Source: Flavobacteriales bacterium 34_180_T64
GTDB lineage: Bacteria; Bacteroidota; Bacteroidia; Flavobacteriales; Flavobacteriaceae
DNA: 64,000 nucleotides
Direction of reading: 5' to 3'
Assembly (NCBI GenBank): GCA_002162765.1
Contig: MAAR01000002.1
Coordinates: forward strand, 1 to 64,000
The stretch's first letter is position 1; every line of letters begins with the position of its first letter. The translations under genes were made by a program, and so were the position numbers. Shown one piece after another: positions 1 to 7,711 of this stretch. Under the pieces are notes generated by a model, which saw nothing but the letters and a program-made list of their open reading frames with translations, had not been told where the DNA came from and did not search any database.

Positions 1-1077
1 CTGGAAGGTCTCCCGCCAGATCATAAGTCAGTACATTACCAACATCCAAGGCGTTTAATATATCTGTCCCTCCTGAAGTGGTCCCGACAGAAATTACATA
101 TCCCGTAGCTGTGGCTGATACATTCCATGACAGATCTGTGCCCACTAAAACTCCCGTAGCGCCATCTAATGGGTCGCTTAGAGTTGTACAATCTGGTGGG
201 TATAATATATCTTCGGTAGTGAAACTCTCCTCCAAACAGCCAATAGCAGAACCATCTGCGTTATAAGGGACGATACTTACATAGATGGTCACATCATCGG
301 GAAGGTCAATCGCCAGATCATAAGTCAGAACATTGCCTACATCCAGGGCGTTTAAGATATCGGTGCCTCCTGAGCTAGTACCTACAGTTATCACATAACC
401 CGTAGCCGAGGCATTCCAAAACAGATCTGTATCGACAAGCACTCCTGTTGCTCCATCCAGTGGATCACTCAATGAGGTACAATCTGGTGGGTATAAAATA
501 TCTTCTGTGGTGAAGCTCTCCTCTGAACATCCAATAGCAGAACCATCTGCGTTATAAGGGACGATACTTACATAGATGGTCGTATCATCGGGAAGGTCAC
601 TCGCCAGATCATAAGTCAGAACATTGCCTACATCCAGGGCGTTTAAGATATCGGTGCCTCCTGAGCTAGCACCTACAGTTATCACATAACCCGTAGCCGT
701 AGCCGAGGCATTCCAAAACAGATCTGTATCGACAAGCACTCCTGTTGCTCCATCCAGTGGATCACTCAATGAGGTACAATCTGGTGGGTATAAAATATCT
801 TCTGTAGTGAATTTCTCATCTGAACATCCAATAGCAGAACCATCCGCGTTATAAGGTACGATACTTACATAGATGGTCACATCATCGGGAAGGTCGCTCG
901 CCAGATCATAAGTCAGAACATTGCCTACATCCAGGGCGTTTAAGATATCGGTGCCTCCAGAACTAGTACCTACCGTTATCACATAACCCGTAGCCGTAGC
1001 CGAGGCATTCCAAAACAGATCTGTATCGACAAGCACTCCTGTTGCTCCATCCAGTGGATCACTCAATGAGGTACAAG
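1..1077 (-). repeat. Tandem ~291-297 bp coding repeats (fn3-like units) in the surface protein
   Basis: The same block starts at 17, 314, 605 and 902, so the spacing is 297, 291 and 297 bp (99, 97 and 99 codons). The 6-bp difference is one loss of a GTAGCC duplication (Ala-Thr) in the unit that starts at 314. Units two to four are almost identical in DNA, whereas the leftmost unit has many substitutions. All length changes keep the frame. Confidence 0.9.
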
Positions 1078-2581
1078 ATAAAGGAGGAGTTATTATAAGC
1101 TGAAAACTCTCTTCTGAATAACAACCTGGACTTATAAAATCATAAATATATAATGTAACAGGGTAGGATGGAAAATCAGCATAATTTATAGTATCCCCAG
1201 CGTTATAAACAGTACCCGAACCATTAGGACCAGTAAAATAAGTCTCAGATCCTGTTAAATTAACACCAGTAATTAATGGAAAGGTAAAGCTCGTAAAATT
1301 AGTCTGGTCTGTTAAATCATTTACTATTGTCCCACCATAACCTCCATCTTGAATATTCCAATTATCAATAGAAATCATATTTGTTCTAGCTGGTTCACCA
1401 ATACAATACTTACTAAGACCACCATCAAATGGCACATTGGGCTGTAAATTTTGAGCATTCCACCCGATTAATAAGCTATCGTAATTTGCTACAGAAAGGG
1501 TTACCATAGAAAACATAGCTGTCGCATCAAGAAGGTTCTCTACATTCCAATTTCCTAGATCTTGATCAAAATTAACAGCTCCAGAAAACATCTTGCTAAA
1601 CGTTATTGCATTACTAGTATTCCATGATCCAATATTCTGATTAAAAACAACAGCTTCACTAAACATGCCCTCAAATGTGATTACATTGGAAGTACTCCAA
1701 TTATTCAATGGTTGATTAAAATTCAAAGTAGACGAGAACATGCCGTTCATACTAATAACATTACTTGTATCCCAACTATTAATATTTTGATTAAAACCAG
1801 AAAAGGTAAATAAATTGCTCATAATTTGAGTACTACTGGTATCCCAGCTACTTATGTCTATGTTAAAGTTTGCTGTGAAACTAAACATTGAATTCATATC
1901 TATAATAGTACTGGTATCCCAATTCCAATTCCCAGTTCCTAACCCTAATAATGTACAATCATCAAACATAAATTCAGTCTGAGTCACATTAGATAAATCA
2001 GGTGTATCAGTAGCATTTACCACCAAATTGCTACAGCCTAAAAAGGCAAAAGACATACTTGTCCAAGGATTACTACCCCAATTATCAATAGATTTTATTC
2101 GAGTTTGAGTATTGACACTAGCATTTTGAAAATAGATTCTTGGAAATAATCCAGTAATTGTTACTTGATAAGTACCTGTCGCAAGATAAGTATGTGATGT
2201 ATCTCCTAGCGCTCCATTGGTAATGTTACCATCACCCCAATCTACATCATAATTATACACCTCTCCAGTTGAAGTAATAGTAGGTATTGTTATGGACTGA
2301 TTGACGGCTGTAGTTTCCCAGGTGGTAACAAAAGCACCAATGCCAGCTAATCGTGACTCTTTAATATCTAATTTGGAAATAAGAGTAGAAACATCACCTA
2401 ATCCTATTGATAAAACATCCATGTCATTATCTCCATCAATATCTGTAAACTTGGTATCATCAATAGAAACATCAACAATAGTCACAGCGACATCTTCTAC
2501 AAAACGTATTTGTGCTAGTACGTTTAAAGAAATTAATAAAAAAAAGGCAATGCCCCATTTCACATAAAGCGGCTTCATCAT
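1..2581 (-). CDS. Large secreted BspA-like / fn3-repeat surface protein, C-terminus beyond left edge
   Basis: The frame is open from the ATG at 2581 (alternative ATG 2578) to the window edge, giving about 860 residues with no stop. A signal peptide comes first (hydrophobic core IAFFLLISLNVLAQ), then a VCBS-like calcium loop (FTDIDGDNDMDV, about residue 45) and a PKD-like stretch (YDVDWGDGN, about 115). Roughly residues 160-385 hold BspA/DUF285-type repeats of about 25 residues with W-x-TSN-x-I...MF cores. From about residue 500 on come Ig/fn3-like tandem units of 97-99 residues. Such proteins are usually exported by the T9SS, so a C-terminal sorting domain is expected in the missing part. A role in adhesion is inferred. 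No strict promoter box was found upstream. Confidence 0.85.
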   Translation of the reverse strand, partial: MMKPLYVKWGIAFFLLISLNVLAQIRFVEDVAVTIVDVSIDDTKFTDIDGDNDMDVLSIGLGDVSTLISKLDIKESRLAGIGAFVTTWETTAVNQSITIPTITSTGEVYNYDVDWGDGNITNGALGDTSHTYLATGTYQVTITGLFPRIYFQNASVNTQTRIKSIDNWGSNPWTSMSFAFLGCSNLVVNATDTPDLSNVTQTEFMFDDCTLLGLGTGNWNWDTSTIIDMNSMFSFTANFNIDISSWDTSSTQIMSNLFTFSGFNQNINSWDTSNVISMNGMFSSTLNFNQPLNNWSTSNVITFEGMFSEAVVFNQNIGSWNTSNAITFSKMFSGAVNFDQDLGNWNVENLLDATAMFSMVTLSVANYDSLLIGWNAQNLQPNVPFDGGLSKYCIGEPARTNMISIDNWNIQDGGYGGTIVNDLTDQTNFTSFTFPLITGVNLTGSETYFTGPNGSGTVYNAGDTINYADFPSYPVTLYIYDFISPGCYSEESFQLIITPPLSCTSLSDPLDGATGVLVDTDLFWNASATATGYVITVGTSSGGTDILNALDVGNVLTYDLASDLPDDVTIYVSIVPYNADGSAIGCSDEKFTTEDILYPPDCTSLSDPLDGATGVLVDTDLFWNASATATGYVITVGASSGGTDILNALDVGNVLTYDLASDLPDDTTIYVSIVPYNADGSAIGCSEESFTTEDILYPPDCTSLSDPLDGATGVLVDTDLFWNASATGYVITVGTSSGGTDILNALDVGNVLTYDLAIDLPDDVTIYVSIVPYNADGSAIGCLEESFTTEDILYPPDCTTLSDPLDGATGVLVGTDLSWNVSATATGYVISVGTTSGGTDILNALDVGNVLTYDLAGDLP

Positions 2582-3059
2582 CGATTGATTTAATAAATAG
2601 CAATAAGGGCTGTCAACAACTCTTTATTATCATAAAATAAAATAGGCAATGAGGAAAGGTAAATTTGGTGAAGATTATAAAGTTAGAAAAATATAATTAC
2701 TAACATAAAAAGAAGGTGATTATTTATGTCAAAGCACCTATTATAAGGTCGTTTGAATCATTTCATCTATTAAAATCACCTTTTTAACTGATTTGATAAA
2801 ATAAGAATAGCTTGTTTTATGAAAATAACGGCTACATCGTATGAATTCATAGGCTATTTTTTGTAGTTGAATTTTATAAAATCGAGTACAAAATTCAATT
2901 TTGATTTATGATTGACCAATTACAGATTGACGAATTTCAAAGAATACTATGAATATTTCAACTCTGTTTAAAGCAAATGCTAAACATTTCTAATACAACG
3001 ATTAAATATCTAAAAGTTTCGTAAATTTAAGTATTCATTTTAATCTTAAATCTTACGTT
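2582..3059. other. 478-bp intergenic region with two small inverted repeats
   Basis: No convincing ORF or RNA gene was seen. Two inverted repeats are visible: AAGGTGATT at 2713-2721 against AATCACCTT at 2774-2782, and TTGAATTTT at 2867-2875 against AAAATTCAA at 2890-2898. The second could form a hairpin with a 14-nt loop. The region should contain the promoters of the surface protein (leftward) and dodecin (rightward), but no strict TAnnTTTG box was assigned to either. Confidence 0.5.
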
Positions 3060-3269
3060 ATGGAAGATCATGTGTATAAAAAAATTGAAATTGTAGGAAC
3101 CTCTGAAAAATCAAGTGATGACGCTATAAAAACTGCATTAGTTAGAGCATCTAGTTCCATTAAGAATTTAAGATGGTTCGAAGTAATTGATACCAGAGGC
3201 TCAATTAAAGACGGGGAAATTGAACATTGGCAGGTTACGATTAGTCTTGGATTTACGATGAATGGCTAG
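3060..3269 (+). CDS. Dodecin family flavin-binding protein
   Basis: This 69-residue protein matches the dodecin family in length and motif order: an N-terminal strand, one helix, then LRWFEV, RGSIKDGEI and WQVTISLGF. Dodecins form hollow dodecamers that bind and buffer flavins. The aromatic W39 and the Q58 of HWQVT match the residues that stack on and contact the isoalloxazine ring in known dodecins. The gene stands alone. Its stop lies 2 bp from the stop of the convergent CPBP gene, with no room for a separate terminator. Confidence 0.93.
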   Translation: MEDHVYKKIEIVGTSEKSSDDAIKTALVRASSSIKNLRWFEVIDTRGSIKDGEIEHWQVTISLGFTMNG

Positions 3270-3271
3270 AT

Positions 3272-3898
3272 TTAAGAAGGAAATCCAAGCATATTTCCCA
3301 TTCCGACAGTAAATAGCCAACAACCGTAAATAGCATGTTCTATAGACACCAATAAGGTAGAACTCGTTTTTTTATAGGTCCATGCAAACAAAATACCTCC
3401 AAGAAATGTTAATATCAGAACTAGGGATTTATAAAAAAACAAATGGGCTAAGGAGAATACAATTGCATTGACAAAAATTAGAATGTATTCCGACTTAAAT
3501 AAGTTTTCATATCTTTTAAAAAAGAAAGTCCTATAAATAAGTTCTTGAGGATATACGGAAAACAGAGAATACACAAATAAGATACCTAACCATAACAACG
3601 GTTTATTTCTTAAAACCTCAAACATATGCGCTTTATCTACAACCCACATATACAAACTTGTGACAATCACCACAACTACCAATTTATAAAAAGTCTGTAT
3701 CCAAAACCTCTTCCAGTTTAAGTTTGAGGCAATCTTAAATGCTTTTTTCTCGACTCTGAGCAAAACAAAAATAACATATAAAAAGCCAAAAAGCCCAAGT
3801 GATACTTTTACCCAAATCGAAAAGTTCAACACGAAGCTTATTGGTGCCAAAATAAAAATTAGAAATAATTCGGCACTCTTATAGGTAACAGATTCCAT
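3272..3898 (-). CDS. CPBP-family intramembrane metalloprotease-like protein
   Basis: A 208-residue protein with several hydrophobic membrane segments and the three CPBP (CAAX protease and bacteriocin-processing) motifs in order: PQELIYR (118-123), FSLAH (148-152) and EHAIYG (from 187). In the canonical family the first motif is EExxxR. Here the first Glu is Gln (Q118), while E119, R123, H152 and H188 remain. The family includes Rce1-type proteases and bacteriocin self-immunity proteins. The substrate is unknown. The gene starts 3 bp after the Lrp/AsnC gene stop, so the two are probably co-transcribed. Confidence 0.8.
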   Translation of the reverse strand: MESVTYKSAELFLIFILAPISFVLNFSIWVKVSLGLFGFLYVIFVLLRVEKKAFKIASNLNWKRFWIQTFYKLVVVVIVTSLYMWVVDKAHMFEVLRNKPLLWLGILFVYSLFSVYPQELIYRTFFFKRYENLFKSEYILIFVNAIVFSLAHLFFYKSLVLILTFLGGILFAWTYKKTSSTLLVSIEHAIYGCWLFTVGMGNMLGFPS

Positions 3899-3901
3899 AG
3901 C

Positions 3902-4360
3902 TTAAAGTGTTATTGCTGTTGTATGTTTCACCTCATTAATCATAAACGTGCTGTGGGTGCTTCCAATATGATCAATTTTCGTAAGTCCATTTATCATAAA
4001 TTCTCTAAAGGCTTGCATATCTTTAACCAGCACTTTTAAAAGATAGTCGTAATCACCACTAATATGATAACATTCCATGACCTCATTTAATTCTGCAACC
4101 TCTTTTTCAAATTTAATAACATAATCCTGTGTATGCTGAACCAATTTAATATGGCAAAATGCTACAAAAGCTTTTTGTACCTTCTCTTTTTTGACCAATG
4201 CTACGTACTTCGCAATTACGCCTACACGCTCAAGTTTTTTGATGCGTTCATATACGGCAGTTACCGATAAATTCAACTTAAAAGAGAGCTCTTTATTGGT
4301 GAATTTACTATTACCCTGTAAGAGTTTTAATAAATTTCTATCAATGGAATCAAATGGCAT
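3902..4360 (-). CDS. Lrp/AsnC family transcriptional regulator
   Basis: A 152-residue protein with the usual Lrp layout. An N-terminal winged helix-turn-helix (about 4-60, DSIDRNLLKLLQGNSKFTNK, then LSVTAVYERIKKLE) is followed by the RAM/ligand domain (about 70-150, GDYDYLLKVLVKD). Members sense amino acids and form octameric or larger assemblies. The gene diverges from a flavin monooxygenase and two trans-sulfuration-type PLP genes, so regulation of that sulfur amino acid cluster is a reasonable inference. The 154-bp intergenic region holds promoter-like boxes in both directions and a dyad next to the monooxygenase start. Confidence 0.92.
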   Translation of the reverse strand: MPFDSIDRNLLKLLQGNSKFTNKELSFKLNLSVTAVYERIKKLERVGVIAKYVALVKKEKVQKAFVAFCHIKLVQHTQDYVIKFEKEVAELNEVMECYHISGDYDYLLKVLVKDMQAFREFMINGLTKIDHIGSTHSTFMINEVKHTTAITL

Positions 4361-4386
4361 AACCGGTAATTTTTCGCTTTGTGAAA

Positions 4387-4394
4387 CAAATATA
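4387..4394 (-). promoter_or_regulatory. Candidate -7 box of the lrp/AsnC gene
   Basis: TATATTTG on the minus strand fits the Bacteroidota -7 consensus TAnnTTTG, 26 bp upstream of the start codon. No well-spaced -33 TTG is visible. Confidence 0.45.
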
Positions 4395-4465
4395 AGTCAA
4401 TACTAGAAAAATATTCTACAAAACTCAACTAAATTAGATATAATAACAAAATGCAAGCTATAGTA

Positions 4466-4496
4466 TTGTGATATAATCTATCTATATGTAGGTTTG
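4466..4496 (+). promoter_or_regulatory. Candidate promoter of the monooxygenase cluster
   Basis: TTG at 4466-4468 and TAGGTTTG at 4489-4496, separated by 20 bp, match the Bacteroidota -33/-7 arrangement. Transcription would begin about 4502, inside the downstream dyad. Confidence 0.6.
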
Positions 4497-4500
4497 CAGT

Positions 4501-4514
4501 ATTGATAACACAAT
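4501..4514. promoter_or_regulatory. Candidate regulator site (ATTG-N6-CAAT dyad)
   Basis: ATTGATAACACAAT ends directly before the ATG at 4515. AGTATTG also occurs upstream at 4462-4468 and again at 4498-4504 (36 bp apart). A site for the divergent Lrp/AsnC regulator is possible but unproven. Confidence 0.35.
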
Positions 4515-5606
4515 ATGAAAGATTTTATAATTATAGGAGCCGGTCAAGCTGGATTAGCAATGGCTTACTACCTAACTAAACAAGAAAAGGATTATTTAAT
4601 AGTCGATGCTAATGATGAAACGGGCGCGCCCTGGTTAAAACGTTGGGATTCTTTAAAGTTATTTACCCCTTCAGAATTCAATCACCTGCCAGGAATGAAT
4701 TTCCCTCACAGTAAAGGTCATTATGCAAGTAAATATGAAGTTGCGGAGTATTTAAAATCTTATGTCAGCAAATTCAATATTCCTATTGAGTTCAATCAAA
4801 AGATTAGATCCTTAAAAAAAGAGGGGACTTCTTTCCTTCTAAAAAGTGATTCAACAGTTTTCAAGGCCAAAAATATAGTTATAGCAACAGGACCTTTTCA
4901 TACACCTTTCACGCCTCCATTTCATTCTAAGATTAATCAAGATATCCTGCAAATCCATAGTGAACACTATAAAAATCCTAATCAACTACAAAACGGAGAC
5001 ACCTTAGTAGTTGGTGCCGGTGATTCAGGCGTTCAAATTTTAGATGAGATTGCAAATACCGATCGAAAGGTTTATTTTTCGGGAGCCACCAATATTACAT
5101 CCATTCCTCAGGAAATTTTTGGAAAAACACTTTGGTGGTGGTTTAGTAAAATAGGATTTTTAACGGTCAGCAAATTTTCTTGGATCGGAAAAAAATTGAG
5201 CAAAGGTGGTCAACCCATAATTGGTACCGACGTAAAAACACTTTTTAATAGATCTAATGTAAATTGTATGGGACGTAGCCTGGATGCCGATAACCATGAA
5301 ATTATATTTGAAAAAGGTAAGGTTGATAGTATAAAAAATATTGTATGGGCTACAGGATTTAAACCTAATTTCAACTGGATTGATGGGATTGAACTTGGGG
5401 AAGACAACTACCCAATCAACTATAGGGGAGTCAGCAATATAAAAGGCTTATATTTTTTAGGCCTTCCATGGTTATATACTAGAGGTTCTGCAACACTTGG
5501 AGGCGTTAAGAAGGATGCCGAGCATCTTAGTGATTACATTCTTAAAGAAAAGGAACAACCTGTCTCCATAAATAGACTAAACTTAAAAGAACGACTAGTA
5601 TCATAA
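4515..5606 (+). CDS. Flavin-containing monooxygenase-like NAD(P)/FAD oxidoreductase
   Basis: A 363-residue two-dinucleotide-binding-domain flavoprotein of the CzcO/YpdA-like group. FAD binding is shown by GAGQAG at 8-13, NAD(P)H binding by VVGAGDSG near residue 165, and ATGPFHTP and WATGFKP are the conserved ATG motifs. It is shorter than classical class B FMOs. It probably oxidises a soft nucleophile or small sulfur or nitrogen compound. The substrate cannot be read from sequence. It is first in a likely operon: the next gene starts 15 bp downstream and encodes a trans-sulfuration PLP enzyme, which points to sulfur metabolism. Confidence 0.82.
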   Translation: MKDFIIIGAGQAGLAMAYYLTKQEKDYLIVDANDETGAPWLKRWDSLKLFTPSEFNHLPGMNFPHSKGHYASKYEVAEYLKSYVSKFNIPIEFNQKIRSLKKEGTSFLLKSDSTVFKAKNIVIATGPFHTPFTPPFHSKINQDILQIHSEHYKNPNQLQNGDTLVVGAGDSGVQILDEIANTDRKVYFSGATNITSIPQEIFGKTLWWWFSKIGFLTVSKFSWIGKKLSKGGQPIIGTDVKTLFNRSNVNCMGRSLDADNHEIIFEKGKVDSIKNIVWATGFKPNFNWIDGIELGEDNYPINYRGVSNIKGLYFLGLPWLYTRGSATLGGVKKDAEHLSDYILKEKEQPVSINRLNLKERLVS

Positions 5607-5621
5607 AAATCGCGTCTTATT

Positions 5622-6941
5622 ATGAAAAAAATCTATCAAGACATTGAACATAAAAGAGCTGAAGGCGATATTTGGTTTAAGGATCTAAAACGAAAAAGAG
5701 ATACTGGACCAACTCTCAATGATCATCGTTATTCTGAATATAACGCCTCAACCAAATCTGTACATGCCGGACAATATGATGACCCAAAGACAGGCGCTTT
5801 AGGGACTCCTATTTACCAATGTTCCACGTTTTATCTTAATAAAAATTCCTATGAAGCAATTGAAGAAGGTCGTGGTAGAGATGAACTGATCTATACCAGA
5901 TATGGTAATCCATCACAATGGAGCGTTCAGGAAAAATTATCGGCTTTGGAAAATGCTGAAAGCTCTATCGTATTCTCATCTGGAATGGCTGCCATATCAT
6001 CAACTATATTAGCCATGCTCGATAAAGGAAGTCATATCATTTCTTCGAGAGACATTTATGGAGGTACTTACAATTTTCTTTATGAAGATTTAGACCGTTA
6101 TGGTATGTCGATTAGCTTTACGTCTCCTTCTAATCTCAACGAGATTGAAGCTGCAATCAAAGAAAATACTAAAGTATTATTCTTTGAAGCCCTTTCCAAC
6201 CCTCTATTAAAATTAGTTCCTATTAAGGCTATCGTAGCGTTAGGAAAAAAACACAATCTTAGAGTCATCATTGATAACACCTTTTTGACTCCTTACAATG
6301 TAAAACCTTTAGATTTGGGTGTTGATCTTGTGTTGAATTCAGCATCAAAATATCTTGGAGGACATTCTGATTTGATAGCCGGTACCGTTTCAGGATCACG
6401 AAAACTAATTGATAGAATCTGGCCACAAATGCTAAAAAACGGAGGGTCGTTAGATCCCCATGCTTGCTTTTTATTAGAACGAAGTTTAAAAACTTTTGCA
6501 TTAAGGATGAGAACTCATAATAGCAATGCCATGGCATTAGCAACTTATCTAGAAAATCATTCAGGCATTCGAAAAGTATATTATCCTGGATTACCGAGTC
6601 ATGAACAACATGAACTTGCAATGGAGCAATTAAATGGGAAAAACTCTGGAATGATCAGTTTTGAAATTGAAGGTGGAGATCCAAATGCTCATGCTTTGTT
6701 AGATCATCTAAAATTACCAAAAGAAGCTACGAGTCTTGGCGGCGTGGAAAGTTTGATTTCTCTACCTTATAACACATCTCAAGCCTCGCTTACAAAAAAA
6801 CAACAAAAAGCTATTGGAATTAATGATGGATTAGTACGACTCTCAGTGGGTATTGAAGATATCGAAGATTTAATCTCAGATTTTGATCAAGCGATAAATA
6901 AAGTTTTAAAAAATACAGATACTTATGTTGAACAATATTAA
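5622..6941 (+). CDS. Trans-sulfuration PLP enzyme (cystathionine gamma-synthase/lyase or methionine gamma-lyase family)
   Basis: A 439-residue Cys/Met-metabolism PLP enzyme. The Schiff-base lysine is K243 (SASKYLGGHSD), D218 (IIDNTF) should hold the pyridine nitrogen, and the YTRYGNPS and SSGMAA phosphate and substrate motifs are present. The family makes or cleaves cystathionine, homocysteine derivatives or methionine. At the position where Pseudomonas-type methionine gamma-lyases carry a catalytic Cys it reads IYGGTY, and SLGGVESLI resembles cystathionine enzymes, so the exact reaction is uncertain. The first ~45 residues are an extra charged extension. It overlaps the OsmC gene by 17 bp, which implies coupled translation. 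Confidence 0.85.
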   Translation: MKKIYQDIEHKRAEGDIWFKDLKRKRDTGPTLNDHRYSEYNASTKSVHAGQYDDPKTGALGTPIYQCSTFYLNKNSYEAIEEGRGRDELIYTRYGNPSQWSVQEKLSALENAESSIVFSSGMAAISSTILAMLDKGSHIISSRDIYGGTYNFLYEDLDRYGMSISFTSPSNLNEIEAAIKENTKVLFFEALSNPLLKLVPIKAIVALGKKHNLRVIIDNTFLTPYNVKPLDLGVDLVLNSASKYLGGHSDLIAGTVSGSRKLIDRIWPQMLKNGGSLDPHACFLLERSLKTFALRMRTHNSNAMALATYLENHSGIRKVYYPGLPSHEQHELAMEQLNGKNSGMISFEIEGGDPNAHALLDHLKLPKEATSLGGVESLISLPYNTSQASLTKKQQKAIGINDGLVRLSVGIEDIEDLISDFDQAINKVLKNTDTYVEQY

Positions 6942-7461
6942 TATAGCCGGTTTAAGTGAATATGCAAATGAAGTCAAAGAAACTCCAAAGGAAGCACAAG
7001 CCACCTATGGTGTAGAATTGGAATGGATAAGTGGAACAAAATCAACCGTGAAAACTAAAAACATGGTTCTTGGAGATCATAAACTTGTTAGAGATTTTGA
7101 ATTTACAATTGACGAACCTACCCAATTATTAGGTGTAAACGCAGCCCCAAATCCTGCCGAATATATGTTAGGTGGATTAGCAGGTTGTATGGCGGTGACT
7201 TTTATGGCTGGTGCCACTGCGATGCATATAGAAATTGATCAGTTAAAATTAGAACTAGATGGCACTTTAGATTTAAACGGATTTTTAGGCACCGACTCCA
7301 ACAAAAATACTGGTTTCCCTGAATTGAAATTTATTTTTCATGTCAAAGGAAATGGTACGGAAGCTCAATATCAAAAATTAATAGAACGAGTCAGCAAACA
7401 TTCTCCAAACTTCAACACTATTAAAAATGAAGTTCGACTTATAGGCTCCTTAAATTCTTAA
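6925..7461 (+). CDS. OsmC family protein
   Basis: A 178-residue OsmC/Ohr-fold protein (NPAEYMLGGLAGCMAVTF, then the C-terminal HSPNFNTI strand-helix). Classical members reduce organic hydroperoxides with two cysteines. Here only C88, in the central-helix position, is present, and the second is replaced in the HSPN segment, so a two-Cys peroxidase cycle is unlikely. The start overlaps the preceding PLP gene by 17 bp. A role in handling reactive sulfur or thiol products of that enzyme is an inference from this coupling. Confidence 0.85.
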   Translation: MLNNINIAGLSEYANEVKETPKEAQATYGVELEWISGTKSTVKTKNMVLGDHKLVRDFEFTIDEPTQLLGVNAAPNPAEYMLGGLAGCMAVTFMAGATAMHIEIDQLKLELDGTLDLNGFLGTDSNKNTGFPELKFIFHVKGNGTEAQYQKLIERVSKHSPNFNTIKNEVRLIGSLNS

Positions 7462-7625
7462 AAGAGAGCACGATTTTTGTTGAATAGTATATTCTTCCCC
7501 TCCTTTTTCATCCGGTTTTCGATTGAGAAACCACACAAACATGCATGCCAATATTGAAAATTTTTCGGCGTACGACGATTTATCATAATCAAAAACAATA
7601 ATTAATCTAACATAGCATACTATAA

Positions 7626-7633
7626 TAGTTTTG
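7626..7633 (+). promoter_or_regulatory. Candidate -7 box for the second PLP enzyme
   Basis: TAGTTTTG fits TAnnTTTG, 78 bp before the ATG at 7712. The 250-bp gap from 7462 holds no recognised riboswitch. A CATGCATG palindrome lies near 7540. Confidence 0.4.
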
Positions 7634-7711
7634 TTTTCTAATTAATTCAACTATGATTGATTTTTAGTCTAATTATAATTAATTTTAATGTAAATTATAA
7701 AATACAAAATC

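Noticed and set aside
78..266. A 62-codon open frame on the plus strand
   Set aside because: It lies antisense inside the repeat region of the surface protein, whose own frame is open throughout and has recognisable domains.
1..1077. CRISPR-like array
   Set aside because: Repeats are ~295 bp, in frame and coding, without unique spacers.
7470..7560. Short minus-strand ORF starting at a GGATG-flanked ATG near 7544
   Set aside because: Only about 30 codons with no similarity recognised.
7462..7711. SAM riboswitch before the second PLP enzyme
   Set aside because: No S-box-like core or pairing pattern was seen in the leader, only a promoter-like box.
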